Of a stretch of DNA of 64,000 nt, positions 54,096 through 62,453 are shown one piece after another. Below the pieces are notes generated by a model. That model saw nothing but the letters and a program-made list of their open reading frames with translations. It did no database searches and had not been told where the DNA came from. The DNA is from Sphaerisporangium rhizosphaerae. Its GTDB lineage: Bacteria; Actinomycetota; Actinomycetes; Streptosporangiales; Streptosporangiaceae. Positions within the stretch are counted from its first letter, which is position 1. Every line of letters begins with the position of its first letter. Position numbers and translations under genes: made by a program. The stretch covers positions 221,967 through 285,966 of the forward strand of contig NZ_JBHTCG010000009.1 in assembly GCF_042665155.1 (NCBI RefSeq), given 5' to 3'.

Positions 54096-55400
54096 GTGAG
54101 CGATGAGGTATGGCTGATCGAACCGTCCGGGCCTCTGCGGGGGGACGTCGAGGTACGCGGTTCCAAGAACGCGGTGTCAAAACACATGGTCGCGGCGATG
54201 CTCGGCAGCGGGCCGAGCACCCTGCACAACGCGCCCGAGGTGGGCGAGGTCGGCATCACCGCCGCCATGCTGGAGGCCCTCGGCATCGAGGTGCAGATCA
54301 ACCAGGGTGAGATCACCCTCGAACGCGGCCCCGAGATCCGCCCCCGGGTCCCGGCCGCCTTCACCGGGCTCAACCGCATCCCGATCCTCATGCTGGGCCC
54401 GCTGCTCCACCTGGCGGGCGAGGCGTTCGTCCCGCTGGTCGGCGGCGACCCGATCGGCCGGCGGCCGGTCAACTTCCACGTCGAGGCGCTGCGGGCGCTG
54501 GGCGCCGAGGTCGAGGTCGGCGAGGCCGGCATCTCCGCCAAGGCCACCCGGCTGCGCGGCGCCCGCATCGAGCTGCCCTACCCGAGCGTCGGCGCCACCG
54601 AGACGATCCTGCTGTCGGCCGTCCTGGCCGAGGGCAAGACGGTCATCAAGGGCGCGGCCACCGAGCCCGAGGTGGTCGAGCTGGCGCTGTTCCTGCAGCG
54701 CATGGGCGCGCGCATCGAGATGAGCCCCGACCGCCGCATCGTCATCGAGGGCGTCGAGCGGCTGCGCGGCGCCTCCACCTGGCTCGCCGGTGACCGCATA
54801 GAGGCGTTCTCCTACCTGGTGGCCGGGCTGATCACCGGCGGCGAGGTGCGGGTGCACGGCTGCCCGCAGGACCGCCTGGTCACCGCCATCACCACGCTGG
54901 CCCGCATGGGCGCGCAGTTCGACATCACCGACGACTGGCTGACCGCCTCGGCGCCGAACGGCCTGCGCGCCGCCGCCGTGCAGACCGACACCCACCCGGG
55001 GTTCATGACCGACTGGCAGACGCCGCTGATGGTCCTGTTCACCCAGGCCGAGGGCATGTCCGTGCTGCACGAGACCGTCTTCGAGAACCGGCTGGTGTAC
55101 GTGCCGGCGCTGCAGAAGATGGGCTGCGAGATCGAGATCTTCGACGTGTGCCTGGGCGGGCCGGCGTGCCGGTACCACGACACCAACGCCAAGCACTCGG
55201 CGGTGGTGCGGGGCGTGTCCAAGCTGCGCGGCGCCGACGTCACGCTGCCCGACATCCGCGCAGGGTTCTCGGCGGTGCTCGCCGCCGCGGTCGCCGAGGG
55301 CAACTCGACGCTGCGGGGCGTCAACCACATCGAGCGCGGCTACCACCGCGTTTTCGACCAGTTCACCTCACTTGGGCTGAAGATCAACCGGGAAGCGTAA
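54096..55400 (+). CDS. murA: UDP-GlcNAc enolpyruvyl transferase, Asp-type
   Basis: First committed step of peptidoglycan precursor synthesis; 434 residues. The two-domain EPT fold is indicated by RGSKNAVSKHMVAAML (Lys24), GGDPIGRRPVNFHVEAL and DIRAGFSAVLAAAVAEG. The catalytic-loop cysteine of E. coli MurA (Cys115) is Asp here (Asp118). Such enzymes, as in mycobacteria, are insensitive to fosfomycin. A second murA may exist elsewhere; some actinobacteria carry two. Next to a class A PBP, fitting a cell-wall role. Confidence 0.9.
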   Translation: MSDEVWLIEPSGPLRGDVEVRGSKNAVSKHMVAAMLGSGPSTLHNAPEVGEVGITAAMLEALGIEVQINQGEITLERGPEIRPRVPAAFTGLNRIPILMLGPLLHLAGEAFVPLVGGDPIGRRPVNFHVEALRALGAEVEVGEAGISAKATRLRGARIELPYPSVGATETILLSAVLAEGKTVIKGAATEPEVVELALFLQRMGARIEMSPDRRIVIEGVERLRGASTWLAGDRIEAFSYLVAGLITGGEVRVHGCPQDRLVTAITTLARMGAQFDITDDWLTASAPNGLRAAAVQTDTHPGFMTDWQTPLMVLFTQAEGMSVLHETVFENRLVYVPALQKMGCEIEIFDVCLGGPACRYHDTNAKHSAVVRGVSKLRGADVTLPDIRAGFSAVLAAAVAEGNSTLRGVNHIERGYHRVFDQFTSLGLKINREA

Positions 55401-55453
55401 AGATTCCGCGGGGTGGCGTTTGCCGGGGTTCTCTCGGTCGCACGTCTATCCCC

Positions 55454-57868
55454 GTGACCTCGCGATCCGACGGCCGCCGCATGCCCGGCGACGACTCCTC
55501 CCCGAGCCGGGAGCACCCGGTGCTGGTGGGCGTCGCCGTGCTGGGCGCGGCGGGCGTGGCCGGCGGGGTGCTGGTCGCCGCGCTCGCCCTGCCCGTGGTC
55601 GGCGGGGCGGGCGTCTACACGCGCGACGTCGCCCACGGCCTGTTCGAGGTGCCGGCCATGCTGCGCGAGGCGCCGCTGCCCGAGCGCAGCCGGCTGCTGG
55701 ACAAGGACGGCCGGCAGTTCGCCCAGTTCTACGTGCAGAACCGGCAGTCGGTCGCCCTCGGCAAGATAGCCCCGGACATGCTGAAGGCGATCGTCGCCAT
55801 CGAGGACGCCCGCTTCTACGAGCACGGCGGCCTGGACCTCAGGGGCACGCTGCGGGCGATCATCACCAACACCCGGGCGGGCAGCATCCAGCAGGGCGGT
55901 TCGTCGCTGACCCAGCAGCTGGTGAAGAACATCCTGCTGCAGAACGCCCGCTCGGACAACGAGCGCGACCAGGCCCGGGCGCCGAGCATCCGCAGGAAGA
56001 TGCAGGAGCTGCGGTACGCCATCAGCCTGGAGCGCAAGTACACCAAAGACCAGATCCTGCTCCGCTACCTCAACATCGCCTACTTCGGCGGAGGCGCGTT
56101 CGGCGTCCAGGCCGCCGCGCACCGGTTCTTCGGCACCTCCGCCGACAAGCTCACCCTCGAACAGGCCGCCACCCTGGCCGGAGCCGTGCGCACCCCGTAC
56201 TTCACCGACCCCACCCTCGGCGGCGAGCACCGCGACCGGCTGCTGGAACGCCGCGACCTCGTCCTGGACCGCATGGCCCAGCTCAAGATGATCGCCCAGG
56301 TGCGCGCCGACGCCGCCAAGGCCACCCCGCTCGCCCTGCACCTACGCCCGGAACCCGGCGGCTGCTCCGAGAGCGACCATCCCTTCTTCTGCCTGTACGT
56401 CCAGAAGGAGGTGATCGGCAACCTCGCGTTCGGCCGCACCCGGGCCGAGCGGGAGCGCCGCCTGTTCCGCGACGGGATCACGATCAGGACGACCCTGGAC
56501 CGCACCGCGCAGGAGGCCGCCGACAAGGCCATCGCCGCGCACGTCCACCCCAAGGACGACCAGGTGGCCGCCGAGGCCATGATCGAGCCGGGGACCGGGC
56601 GCATCCGGGCGCTGGCGGCGAGCAAGCGGTACGGCGCCAACCCCGGCGAGCGCAAGGACGGGCCCAGCACGACCTACAACCTGCCCGCCGACATGGCCCA
56701 CGGAGGCGGCCAGGGCTTCCAGGCCGGCTCGACGTTCAAAGTCTTCACGCTGGCCACGGCGCTGGCCAAGGGCTGGCGGTTCGACCAGGGCTTCGACACC
56801 CCTGGCAGTTTCGTGCCGTCCTCGGGGTACAAGGACTGCTCGGGCACGAGGGTCAACGCCCCCGGCACCGTCGTGCACAACGCCGGCGGCGAGGGCAAGG
56901 GCGGCCCGTACAGCCTGGCCACCGGCACCTGGCAGTCGGTCAACATCTTCTACATGATGCTCGAACGCGATGTCGGACTGTGCGACGTCGTGCGCACCGC
57001 CCGGTCGGTCGGCATCGCGCGGGCCGACGGACAGCCGCTCAAGGAGGTGCCCACCTTCACCCTCGGCGTCAACGAGATGGACCCCGTGACGGTCGCCGCC
57101 GGCTTCGCCACGTTCGGCGCGCGGGGACGCTACTGCCGGCCGATGGCCATCCTGGAGGTCGTCGAACGGCACGGCAGGCGCACCGGCGTCGCACCGAGCT
57201 GCACCCAGGCCGTCGAGCAGGACGTCGCCGACGCCGTCAACTACATCCTGACCGGCGTGTTCACCAAGGGCACCATGAAGGGCCAGGGCATCGGCAGGGA
57301 CGCCGCCGGCAAGACCGGCACCAACAACGGGTACACCTCGGCGTGGTTCGCCGGGTACACCCCCGACCTGGCCGCGGCGGTCAGCCTCGGCGACATCAGG
57401 GGCGCCTACAAGTACCCGCTGACCGACGTGGAGATCGGCGGGCAGCACTACGGCGGCGTCCAGGGGGCCACGCTCCCCGGCCCCATCTGGGTGCGCTCCA
57501 TGGAGCTCGCCCTCCAGCACCTGCCCGCCACCCCGTTCCACCATCCCGACACCGGCCGCTTCGGCGGCGGCACCACCCCGGGCCTCAAGCCCGAGGACCA
57601 GCTCGCCGACCCGCGCGCGGCCGACGGCGAACGCGGCCGGGACGGCCGCGAGGATTGGGACGAGGCGCGCGGCGGCGAACGGGGCGGGGGCCGGTCCGGC
57701 GAGGGCCGCCTGCGCCGCCACTGGCACCGTCCCGCCGACCAGCGCCTGTGGGACCGCTTCTGGACCCACCCCGAAGAGGACCTCTGGCTCTCCTGGCCCG
57801 CCCACCACCGAAGCCGCCGCCACCGCTACCGCCCCGCCTGGGAACGCACCTGGCACCACCACCGGTGA
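55454..57868 (+). CDS. Class A penicillin-binding protein
   Basis: Bifunctional glycosyltransferase and transpeptidase of 804 residues building peptidoglycan outside the membrane. One N-terminal membrane helix (about 18-45) is followed by the GT51 domain with EDARFYEHGG (about 117), GGSSLTQQLVKN and KMQELRYAISLERKYTKDQ. The transpeptidase has the active-site Ser in GSTFKVF (about 427), SVN (about 496) and KTGTNNGY (about 620). The C-tail (about 696-804) is disordered and then Trp/His/Arg-rich. The GTG at 55454 is the best start but no clear Shine-Dalgarno is seen. Confidence 0.93.
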   Translation: MTSRSDGRRMPGDDSSPSREHPVLVGVAVLGAAGVAGGVLVAALALPVVGGAGVYTRDVAHGLFEVPAMLREAPLPERSRLLDKDGRQFAQFYVQNRQSVALGKIAPDMLKAIVAIEDARFYEHGGLDLRGTLRAIITNTRAGSIQQGGSSLTQQLVKNILLQNARSDNERDQARAPSIRRKMQELRYAISLERKYTKDQILLRYLNIAYFGGGAFGVQAAAHRFFGTSADKLTLEQAATLAGAVRTPYFTDPTLGGEHRDRLLERRDLVLDRMAQLKMIAQVRADAAKATPLALHLRPEPGGCSESDHPFFCLYVQKEVIGNLAFGRTRAERERRLFRDGITIRTTLDRTAQEAADKAIAAHVHPKDDQVAAEAMIEPGTGRIRALAASKRYGANPGERKDGPSTTYNLPADMAHGGGQGFQAGSTFKVFTLATALAKGWRFDQGFDTPGSFVPSSGYKDCSGTRVNAPGTVVHNAGGEGKGGPYSLATGTWQSVNIFYMMLERDVGLCDVVRTARSVGIARADGQPLKEVPTFTLGVNEMDPVTVAAGFATFGARGRYCRPMAILEVVERHGRRTGVAPSCTQAVEQDVADAVNYILTGVFTKGTMKGQGIGRDAAGKTGTNNGYTSAWFAGYTPDLAAAVSLGDIRGAYKYPLTDVEIGGQHYGGVQGATLPGPIWVRSMELALQHLPATPFHHPDTGRFGGGTTPGLKPEDQLADPRAADGERGRDGREDWDEARGGERGGGRSGEGRLRRHWHRPADQRLWDRFWTHPEEDLWLSWPAHHRSRRHRYRPAWERTWHHHR

Positions 57869-58252
57869 ACGGATGCGACGACCCACCGCTGAACGCAGAC
57901 GACGACCACAAAATGGTGCCTTCGGCACGCCTTACTTCAGGCGACCCTCGCCGCACCCCTGATTCGCCGCACCGCAACCAACCGCCGCACCGCAACCAAC
58001 CGCCGCGCGCTCACCTCACCCCACGCCGTGCCCCACCCTCCCCCGCGCCGCGCGCTCATCTCCCCCGCGCCGTGTTGTCGGCTGTATCGGAGGGCGCCGC
58101 GACGGCGGGGACGAGGTACGGCGAACCCGGCGCCCGTCGTACGGCGGGTCACCCGGTGACCACCGTTGGCCTTCTAGCGGCTCGGTGGTCATGCCGGTGG
58201 GAGAGGTCCCGCGAATCCGGAGCCAGTGTTCCGTCAGGTCTACGTCGCTTTG
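57869..58252. other. Intergenic region after the PBP gene
   Basis: Contains a perfect 18-nt tandem duplication (57965-57982, 57983-58000; CGCCGCACCGCAACCAAC), a looser repeat of GCGCGCTCAYCT around 58005-58070, and a hairpin-like inverted repeat at 58158-58190. No gene is supported. Confidence 0.5.
58158..58190. terminator. Possible terminator between PBP and DUF397 genes
   Basis: GACCACCG/CGGTGGTC, 8 bp with a 17-nt loop, between the convergent PBP and DUF397 genes. Confidence 0.35.
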
Positions 58253-58447
58253 TCAGACTTCCTGGACCTTCGTCCCATGAAGGAACAGTCGCCACTCCTG
58301 GGGGCTGACGACGAGAGCTGGGCCACCCGGGTTCTTGCTGTCCCGCACGGCGATGACCCCGGGCAGGTTGGAGGCCACCTCTACACATTGGCCACCGTCA
58401 CCACTAGATCGGGAAGACTTACGCCACTTCGCGCTGCTCAGGTCCAT
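58253..58447 (-). CDS. DUF397 small protein
   Basis: 64 residues. Typical DUF397: starts DLSSAKWRKSSRSSGDGGQCVEVA, then VIAVRDSKNPGGPALVVSPQEWRLFL. In filamentous actinobacteria members of this family pair with XRE-DUF5753 regulators (BldB/WhiJ-type systems) and in some cases behave like toxin partners. It overlaps the end of the XRE gene by 10 nt and is co-transcribed with it. Confidence 0.92.
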   Translation of the reverse strand: MDLSSAKWRKSSRSSGDGGQCVEVASNLPGVIAVRDSKNPGGPALVVSPQEWRLFLHGTKVQEV

Positions 58448-59259
58448 TGCGCCATCACTTCCTCGATGATGCCGAACGACAGGTTCTTCGGAAGGGCCGC
58501 GGCTCGTAGGGCGTCGTAGCGTCCTACCAGTGAGGTGATGGTCTCACGTTCTCCAATCGTGAGACCACGTGGCGTGCTCTCGATGTACACGCCATACGGC
58601 GCGCCCCGTAGCTCCGCGATCGTGAAGGCAGTCTGCAGGCCAACCGCGGACCACGCGTTGTAAGGCACGACCTGGATCGTCACTCGTGGGTGTTCAGTCA
58701 CTTCCAGAAGCCGCGCTAATTGCTCGCGCATCACCTCTGCTGCTCCCATGGGTCGACGAAGCGCACCCTCGTCTATGAGACTCAAGATCATGGGGCCGCG
58801 CTCGCGGAGCAGCATGGTTTGCCGCTCCATGCGATTAGTAAGCCGCTGTTCGACTAGTTCGGGGGTGATGCCTGGCTCGTCGTCGAATATCCGCTTGGCG
58901 TAAGACTTGATCTGAAAGATCCCTGGAACGAGGAGGGGATCCCAGCTTTGCAGAGCTGATGCTTGAGCCTCTAGCGCGAGGAAATCCCGGAAATGGTCTG
59001 GAGCCGACTCCCATCTCGTCCGCTTCCACAGTTCATAGAAGACGCCATCGAGTTGGAAGACGCTGTCGCAGGCGTCGGCGAATCTGCGATCCGGCCTGCG
59101 CCTTACCGTCTCGACCATGCCCAGCGTACTCACGGCAACGGTGAGCTTGCGGGACAGCTGTAGCTGCGTCCATCCCTTTTCGAGCCGATACTGGCGTAGC
59201 TCGTAGGCGAAACGAGCTAATGGGGACTCATCCGGATTGATCTGAATTGGGTTAGGCAT
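58438..59259 (-). CDS. XRE-family HTH regulator with DUF5753 domain
   Basis: 273 residues. The HTH at residues 14-65 contains LRQYRLEKGWTQLQLSRKL and VSTLGMVETVRRRPDRRFAD. The DUF5753 part (about 85-270) contains WDPLLVPGIFQIKSYAKRI, ERGPMILSLIDEGALRRPMG and VTIQVVPYNAWSAVG. It forms an operon with DUF397 and is divergent from the small protein and HATPase genes. The ATG at 59259 is preceded by GGGAGA and GGGG. This and the DUF397 gene are less GC-rich than the surroundings. Confidence 0.92.
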   Translation of the reverse strand: MPNPIQINPDESPLARFAYELRQYRLEKGWTQLQLSRKLTVAVSTLGMVETVRRRPDRRFADACDSVFQLDGVFYELWKRTRWESAPDHFRDFLALEAQASALQSWDPLLVPGIFQIKSYAKRIFDDEPGITPELVEQRLTNRMERQTMLLRERGPMILSLIDEGALRRPMGAAEVMREQLARLLEVTEHPRVTIQVVPYNAWSAVGLQTAFTIAELRGAPYGVYIESTPRGLTIGERETITSLVGRYDALRAAALPKNLSFGIIEEVMAQWT

Positions 59260-59307
59260 GCCCCTTTTCTCCCTCCAATATCACCGGGCCTCACTCATGC
59301 TGTCACG

Positions 59308-59341
59308 GTCTCCCGGAGAATGTGGCGGCATCGGGAGACTA
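59308..59341. promoter_or_regulatory. Operator-like inverted repeat in the divergent region
   Basis: GTCTCCCG (59308-59315) and CGGGAGAC (59332-59339) form a perfect 8-bp inverted repeat with 16 nt between. The right arm overlaps a minus-strand -10 TAGTCT (59336-59341) of the XRE gene, and the left arm contains TCTCCCGGAGA, itself a palindrome. A good candidate for autoregulation. Confidence 0.55.
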
Positions 59342-59480
59342 TTTCTCTATCAGAAGTCGCCTGCGACCCGCACGATTGGACAACCGAATTCTGCACCGAT
59401 GAGGGCCATGGTGACGTCGATTCGACCTGACCGGCATTCACGTCCAGAGCGCCTCATCATCGAAGACCGGAGGTCGTCCT

Positions 59481-59747
59481 GTGAAAAGGCCCGAACGGCG
59501 GGAAGAGGAGTACATTCACCTGGTCCGGTTGGCGTGGGATCTGAACGTGCGCGGGTTGAGCGCGGCGGTGGACCTGCCGAGCGGAGGCGGCCCGGTCCTG
59601 CTGGTCGCCAAGGGCTCCGGCCTGCTGAAAGTGACGGCGCTGGCGCAGGACGGCCAATGGTTCTTCACCTGGGGGCGGGGACGCGCCCAGCAGGTACGGG
59701 CGCTCGCGGACGACGCGGCCGACCGCGTCCGGCAGGCCGTCCGATGA
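59481..59747 (+). CDS. Small XRE-associated protein with WFFTW motif
   Basis: 88 residues. Similar by eye to the protein at 37731-38036: an N-terminal helix (IHLVRLAWDLNVRGL), strands (GGGPVLLVAKGSG), the aromatic motif QWFFTWGRGRAQQV and a C-terminal helix (DDAADRVRQAVR). GTG start with GGAGG 7 nt upstream. Its stop overlaps the start of the HATPase gene (ATGA), so both are made together. No known family is claimed. Confidence 0.82.
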   Translation: MKRPERREEEYIHLVRLAWDLNVRGLSAAVDLPSGGGPVLLVAKGSGLLKVTALAQDGQWFFTWGRGRAQQVRALADDAADRVRQAVR

Positions 59748-60154
59748 GCGCCAGGACCAACGACCGGCTTGGCTCCGTCGACCTTCTCGGCCAGGCCGGC
59801 TCGGTCACCCTCGCGCGTGCCTACGTCCGGGGACTGCTCCTGTCCGCCGGAAGGCGGGAGGTCGACGACATCGAACTCCTGGTCGGCGAACTCGTCGCCA
59901 ACGCCATCAAGCACTCAGAATCAGGACGCCGGCCGGACGGCATGGTGAGCCTGCGCGTGTACGACGACGGCGAGACGATACGCGTCGAGGTGACCGACCA
60001 AGGCTCGCCAGGGCCCCTCCCCCACATCCCCGCCCAGGTGGACCCCCTCAGCGAGAACGGCCGCGGCCTCTGGCTGGTCCGCGAACTCTCCTCCGCCTGG
60101 GGATCAACCCAAAACGGCACAACGCGAACCGTGTGGTTCCAGATCGCGCCCTAA
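59744..60154 (+). CDS. HATPase-domain protein (RsbW-like anti-sigma kinase)
   Basis: 136 residues, essentially one GHKL ATPase domain. The N box is LVGELVANAIKHSES, the G1 box VEVTDQGSPGPL and the G2 region SENGRGLWLVRELSSAWG. Stand-alone proteins of this type bind and phosphorylate anti-sigma antagonists or sequester sigma factors in actinobacteria. A target is not evident; the ECF-type sigma factor downstream belongs to a different regulatory class. Translationally coupled to the small WFFTW protein. Confidence 0.9.
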   Translation: MSARTNDRLGSVDLLGQAGSVTLARAYVRGLLLSAGRREVDDIELLVGELVANAIKHSESGRRPDGMVSLRVYDDGETIRVEVTDQGSPGPLPHIPAQVDPLSENGRGLWLVRELSSAWGSTQNGTTRTVWFQIAP

Positions 60155-60301
60155 GCACCTTGATCAGAAGCTACACCGCGTGGGCGTTCGTCCACCCGCC
60201 CACCTCGCACGACCCGAGGCCGGCCGACACCCGGTGATGAGTTGTCGGGCCCGTACCCGTCATACCTACGACGGGACACGACGAGGCGGAAGGATGACGT
60301 G

Positions 60302-61318
60302 ATGAGTGCGGACATGCGGCTGGAGGAGCTGGACGTGAGTGGGCTGGGCGCGGGCGGGCTGGGGGAGGTCGACGAAGCGGCGTTCTCGGGGTTGGCGGAG
60401 CGGCACCGGCGGGAGCTGCACGTGCACTGCTACCGGATGCTCGGGTCGTTCGAGGACGCAGAGGACACCGTGCAGGAGACGTTCCTGCGTGCGTGGCGGC
60501 GGCGGGAGACCTTCGAGGGGCGCTCGACGTTCCGTGCCTGGCTGTACCGGATCGCCACCAACGTCTGCCTGGACCTGCTCGCCAAGCTCCGCCCGGAGCC
60601 CGCCACCGGCGGCGAGGTGCTGTGGCTGCAGCCCTACCCCGACCGGCTGCTCGATGAGCTGCCCGCGGGCGACGCGGACGAGCCGGAGACCCTCGCCGTC
60701 GCACGCGAGACGATCGAGTTGGCGTACCTGGTCGCGGTCCAGCACCTGGCGCCGCGCCCGCGGGCCGTGCTGATCCTGCGGGACGTGCTCGGCTGGCCGG
60801 CCAAGGACGTCGCGGAGCTGCTCGGGGACTCGGTGAACTCCGTGAACAGCGCGCTGCAGCGGGCCCGCGCCGGGATGCGGGAGCACCTGCCCGCCGAGCG
60901 GCAGGACTGGACCGGCGGGCAGGACGACGCCGGGACGCGCGAGCTGGTGCGCCGCTTCACCGACGCCAGCGTGGCCACCGACATCGACGCGCTCGCCGCG
61001 CTGCTGCGGGACGACGTCCGCTGCTCGATGCCGCCCACGCCGGGCCTGTGCGTCGGACGCGACGCGGTGGTGAACGACTGGGTCGAGAGCGGCTTCCCCG
61101 AGATGAAGCACCTGCGCGCCGTCCCCACCTCCGTGAACCGGCAGCCCGCCGTCGCCTTCTACCAGTGGCGGAAGCGGGAGAACGCGTACCTGGCGCTGAC
61201 GATCGACGTCCTGCGCGTCACCGGCGGGGCGATCACCGAGATCGTCATCTTCCACGCCGACCGGTTCCCGCGGCTCGGCCTGCCGGAGCGCCTGCTGGCG
61301 GACGGCACAGAGCACTGA
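60302..61318 (+). CDS. ECF-type RNA polymerase sigma factor with SnoaL-like tail
   Basis: 338 residues. Region 2 is visible in LHVHCYRMLGSFEDAEDTVQETFLRAWRRR and region 4 in LILRDVLGWPAKDVAELLGDSVNSVNSALQRARAGM. A C-terminal NTF2/SnoaL-like domain of about 120 residues follows (LVRRFTDASVATDIDALAALL, FHADRFPRLGLPERLL), as in the SigJ/SigX5-like group where this domain replaces a separate anti-sigma factor. The ATG at 60302 has GGAAGG 8 nt upstream; a GTG three bases earlier is possible. Confidence 0.93.
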   Translation: MSADMRLEELDVSGLGAGGLGEVDEAAFSGLAERHRRELHVHCYRMLGSFEDAEDTVQETFLRAWRRRETFEGRSTFRAWLYRIATNVCLDLLAKLRPEPATGGEVLWLQPYPDRLLDELPAGDADEPETLAVARETIELAYLVAVQHLAPRPRAVLILRDVLGWPAKDVAELLGDSVNSVNSALQRARAGMREHLPAERQDWTGGQDDAGTRELVRRFTDASVATDIDALAALLRDDVRCSMPPTPGLCVGRDAVVNDWVESGFPEMKHLRAVPTSVNRQPAVAFYQWRKRENAYLALTIDVLRVTGGAITEIVIFHADRFPRLGLPERLLADGTEH

Positions 61319-61321
61319 CGC

Positions 61322-61345
61322 GCTCCCCGGCCTCAAGGCCGGAGC
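61322..61345 (+). terminator. Hairpin after the sigma factor gene
   Basis: CCGGCCT/AGGCCGG around a two-base loop, extended by GCT/AGC with a bulge; immediately follows the stop. Confidence 0.45.
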
Positions 61346-61379
61346 ACTGCGGACGAATCCGGTCAGCCCCAGTGTGGAT

Positions 61380-61931
61380 CTAGGGGCGTAGGGCGTCGAG
61401 GAGGCGGGTGACGGCGCGGTGGCGGAGGTCGGGGGTCCAGCCGGCGGCGAGGGCGCCGTGGCAGGCGGCGGTGAGCAGTGCGATGACTTCGTCGAGTCGC
61501 ACCTCGGCGCGGACGGCGCCCGCCTCCCGGGCCCGCGCGAGGAGGGCGTCGAGTGCCTCGCCCAGTCCCGCGATCTGCCGGTCGACGCCGACGTCCGTCC
61601 CGTCGGCGGCGAGAAGGTGGACCACCGTGCGGGCGCCGGCCGCGCGCTCGACGACCTCGGCGAAGAAGGTGAACAACGCGGCGGGGTCGCCCTCGGCGGC
61701 GAGCGTCTCGGCCCGCGCGGCGAGGCGTCCCTGCAGCTCTTTCATGATCGCGGCGAGCAGGTCGGCCTTGGTGGGGAAGTGCCGGAAAACCGTGCCCACC
61801 GCGACGCCCGCACGCCGCGCGACCTCCTCGGTCGAGGCGGACGTGCCGTGCTCGTCGAAGACCTCGACCGCGGCGGCGAGGATACGGGCCCGGTTGCGTC
61901 GCGCGTCGGCGCGCAGAGGCGGCTCAGACAC
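61380..61931 (-). CDS. TetR-family transcriptional repressor
   Basis: 183 residues. The HTH (about 10-55) is RRNRARILAAAVEVFDEHG with TSTEEVARRAGVAVGTVFRHF-like recognition helix (GVAVGTVFRHFPTKADLL). The C-terminal ligand domain has no recognisable specificity. The GTG at 61931 with CGGAG upstream is preferred over an ATG at 61970 that lies inside an operator palindrome. Divergent from a SnoaL-like gene that it probably controls. Confidence 0.92.
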   Translation of the reverse strand: MSEPPLRADARRNRARILAAAVEVFDEHGTSASTEEVARRAGVAVGTVFRHFPTKADLLAAIMKELQGRLAARAETLAAEGDPAALFTFFAEVVERAAGARTVVHLLAADGTDVGVDRQIAGLGEALDALLARAREAGAVRAEVRLDEVIALLTAACHGALAAGWTPDLRHRAVTRLLDALRP

Positions 61932-61954
61932 GGTGGACTCCGGACATGGACAAG

Positions 61955-62003
61955 ATGAGTGGTGACTCATATTCTGGCCCGCAGGATGCTGAGTGATGAC
62001 TCA
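61955..62003. promoter_or_regulatory. Paired TetR operator palindromes
   Basis: ATGAGT-GGTG-ACTCAT (61955-61970) and TGAGT-GATG-ACTCA (61990-62003) are near-identical palindromes with centres 34 bp apart, between the divergent tetR and SnoaL-like genes. Confidence 0.75.
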
Positions 62004-62018
62004 TGTTAGGAGTGTACG

Positions 62019-62453
62019 GTGGCCGAGATGAACGACGGGGCGCTGACGGGACCGCGCGAGGCGTTCGAACGCTTCCGGGACCACCTGCTGGATGGGACGG
62101 CGGCCGGGCTGGAGAGCCTTCTCGCCGACGACGGCGTGGTGGAGAGCCCGTTCGCGCCACCCGGTGCGCCGCGGCGCATCGAGGGGCGTGAGGCCTTCGC
62201 GGCGAGGGCCGTCCCGCAGCGCGAGGCCCTGCGCGAGCGCATCCGGTTCACGGCCGTGCGTGATGTGGTCGTCCACCAGACGGCCGACCCCGAGGTCGCC
62301 GTCATCGAGTACGAGATCGAAGGGGTCCGCGAGGCCGACGGCCTGCGCGCCGCGGCCCCGTTCGCGGTGGTGGTGCGGGTCCGGGACGGACGCGTCGCAC
62401 TGTGGCGCGAATACCAGAACCCCGCGGCGATGGCCCTACTCGCGACGGGCTGA
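62019..62453 (+). CDS. SnoaL/NTF2-like protein
   Basis: 144 residues, cone-shaped NTF2-like fold expected from the pattern AFERFRDHLLDGTAAGLESLLADDGVVESPFAPPG, then strands VHQTADPEVAVIEYEIEG and RVALWREYQNPAAMA. Members are isomerases, hydrolases or ligand binders; the substrate is unknown. GTG with AGGAG 6 nt upstream, next to the second TetR operator, so it is probably derepressed by the TetR ligand. Confidence 0.88.
   Translation: MAEMNDGALTGPREAFERFRDHLLDGTAAGLESLLADDGVVESPFAPPGAPRRIEGREAFAARAVPQREALRERIRFTAVRDVVVHQTADPEVAVIEYEIEGVREADGLRAAAPFAVVVRVRDGRVALWREYQNPAAMALLATG

Noticed and set aside
60266..61336. 356-codon minus-strand frame opposite the sigma factor gene
   Set aside because: The plus strand encodes a clear sigma factor with regions 2 and 4; the antisense frame has no motifs.
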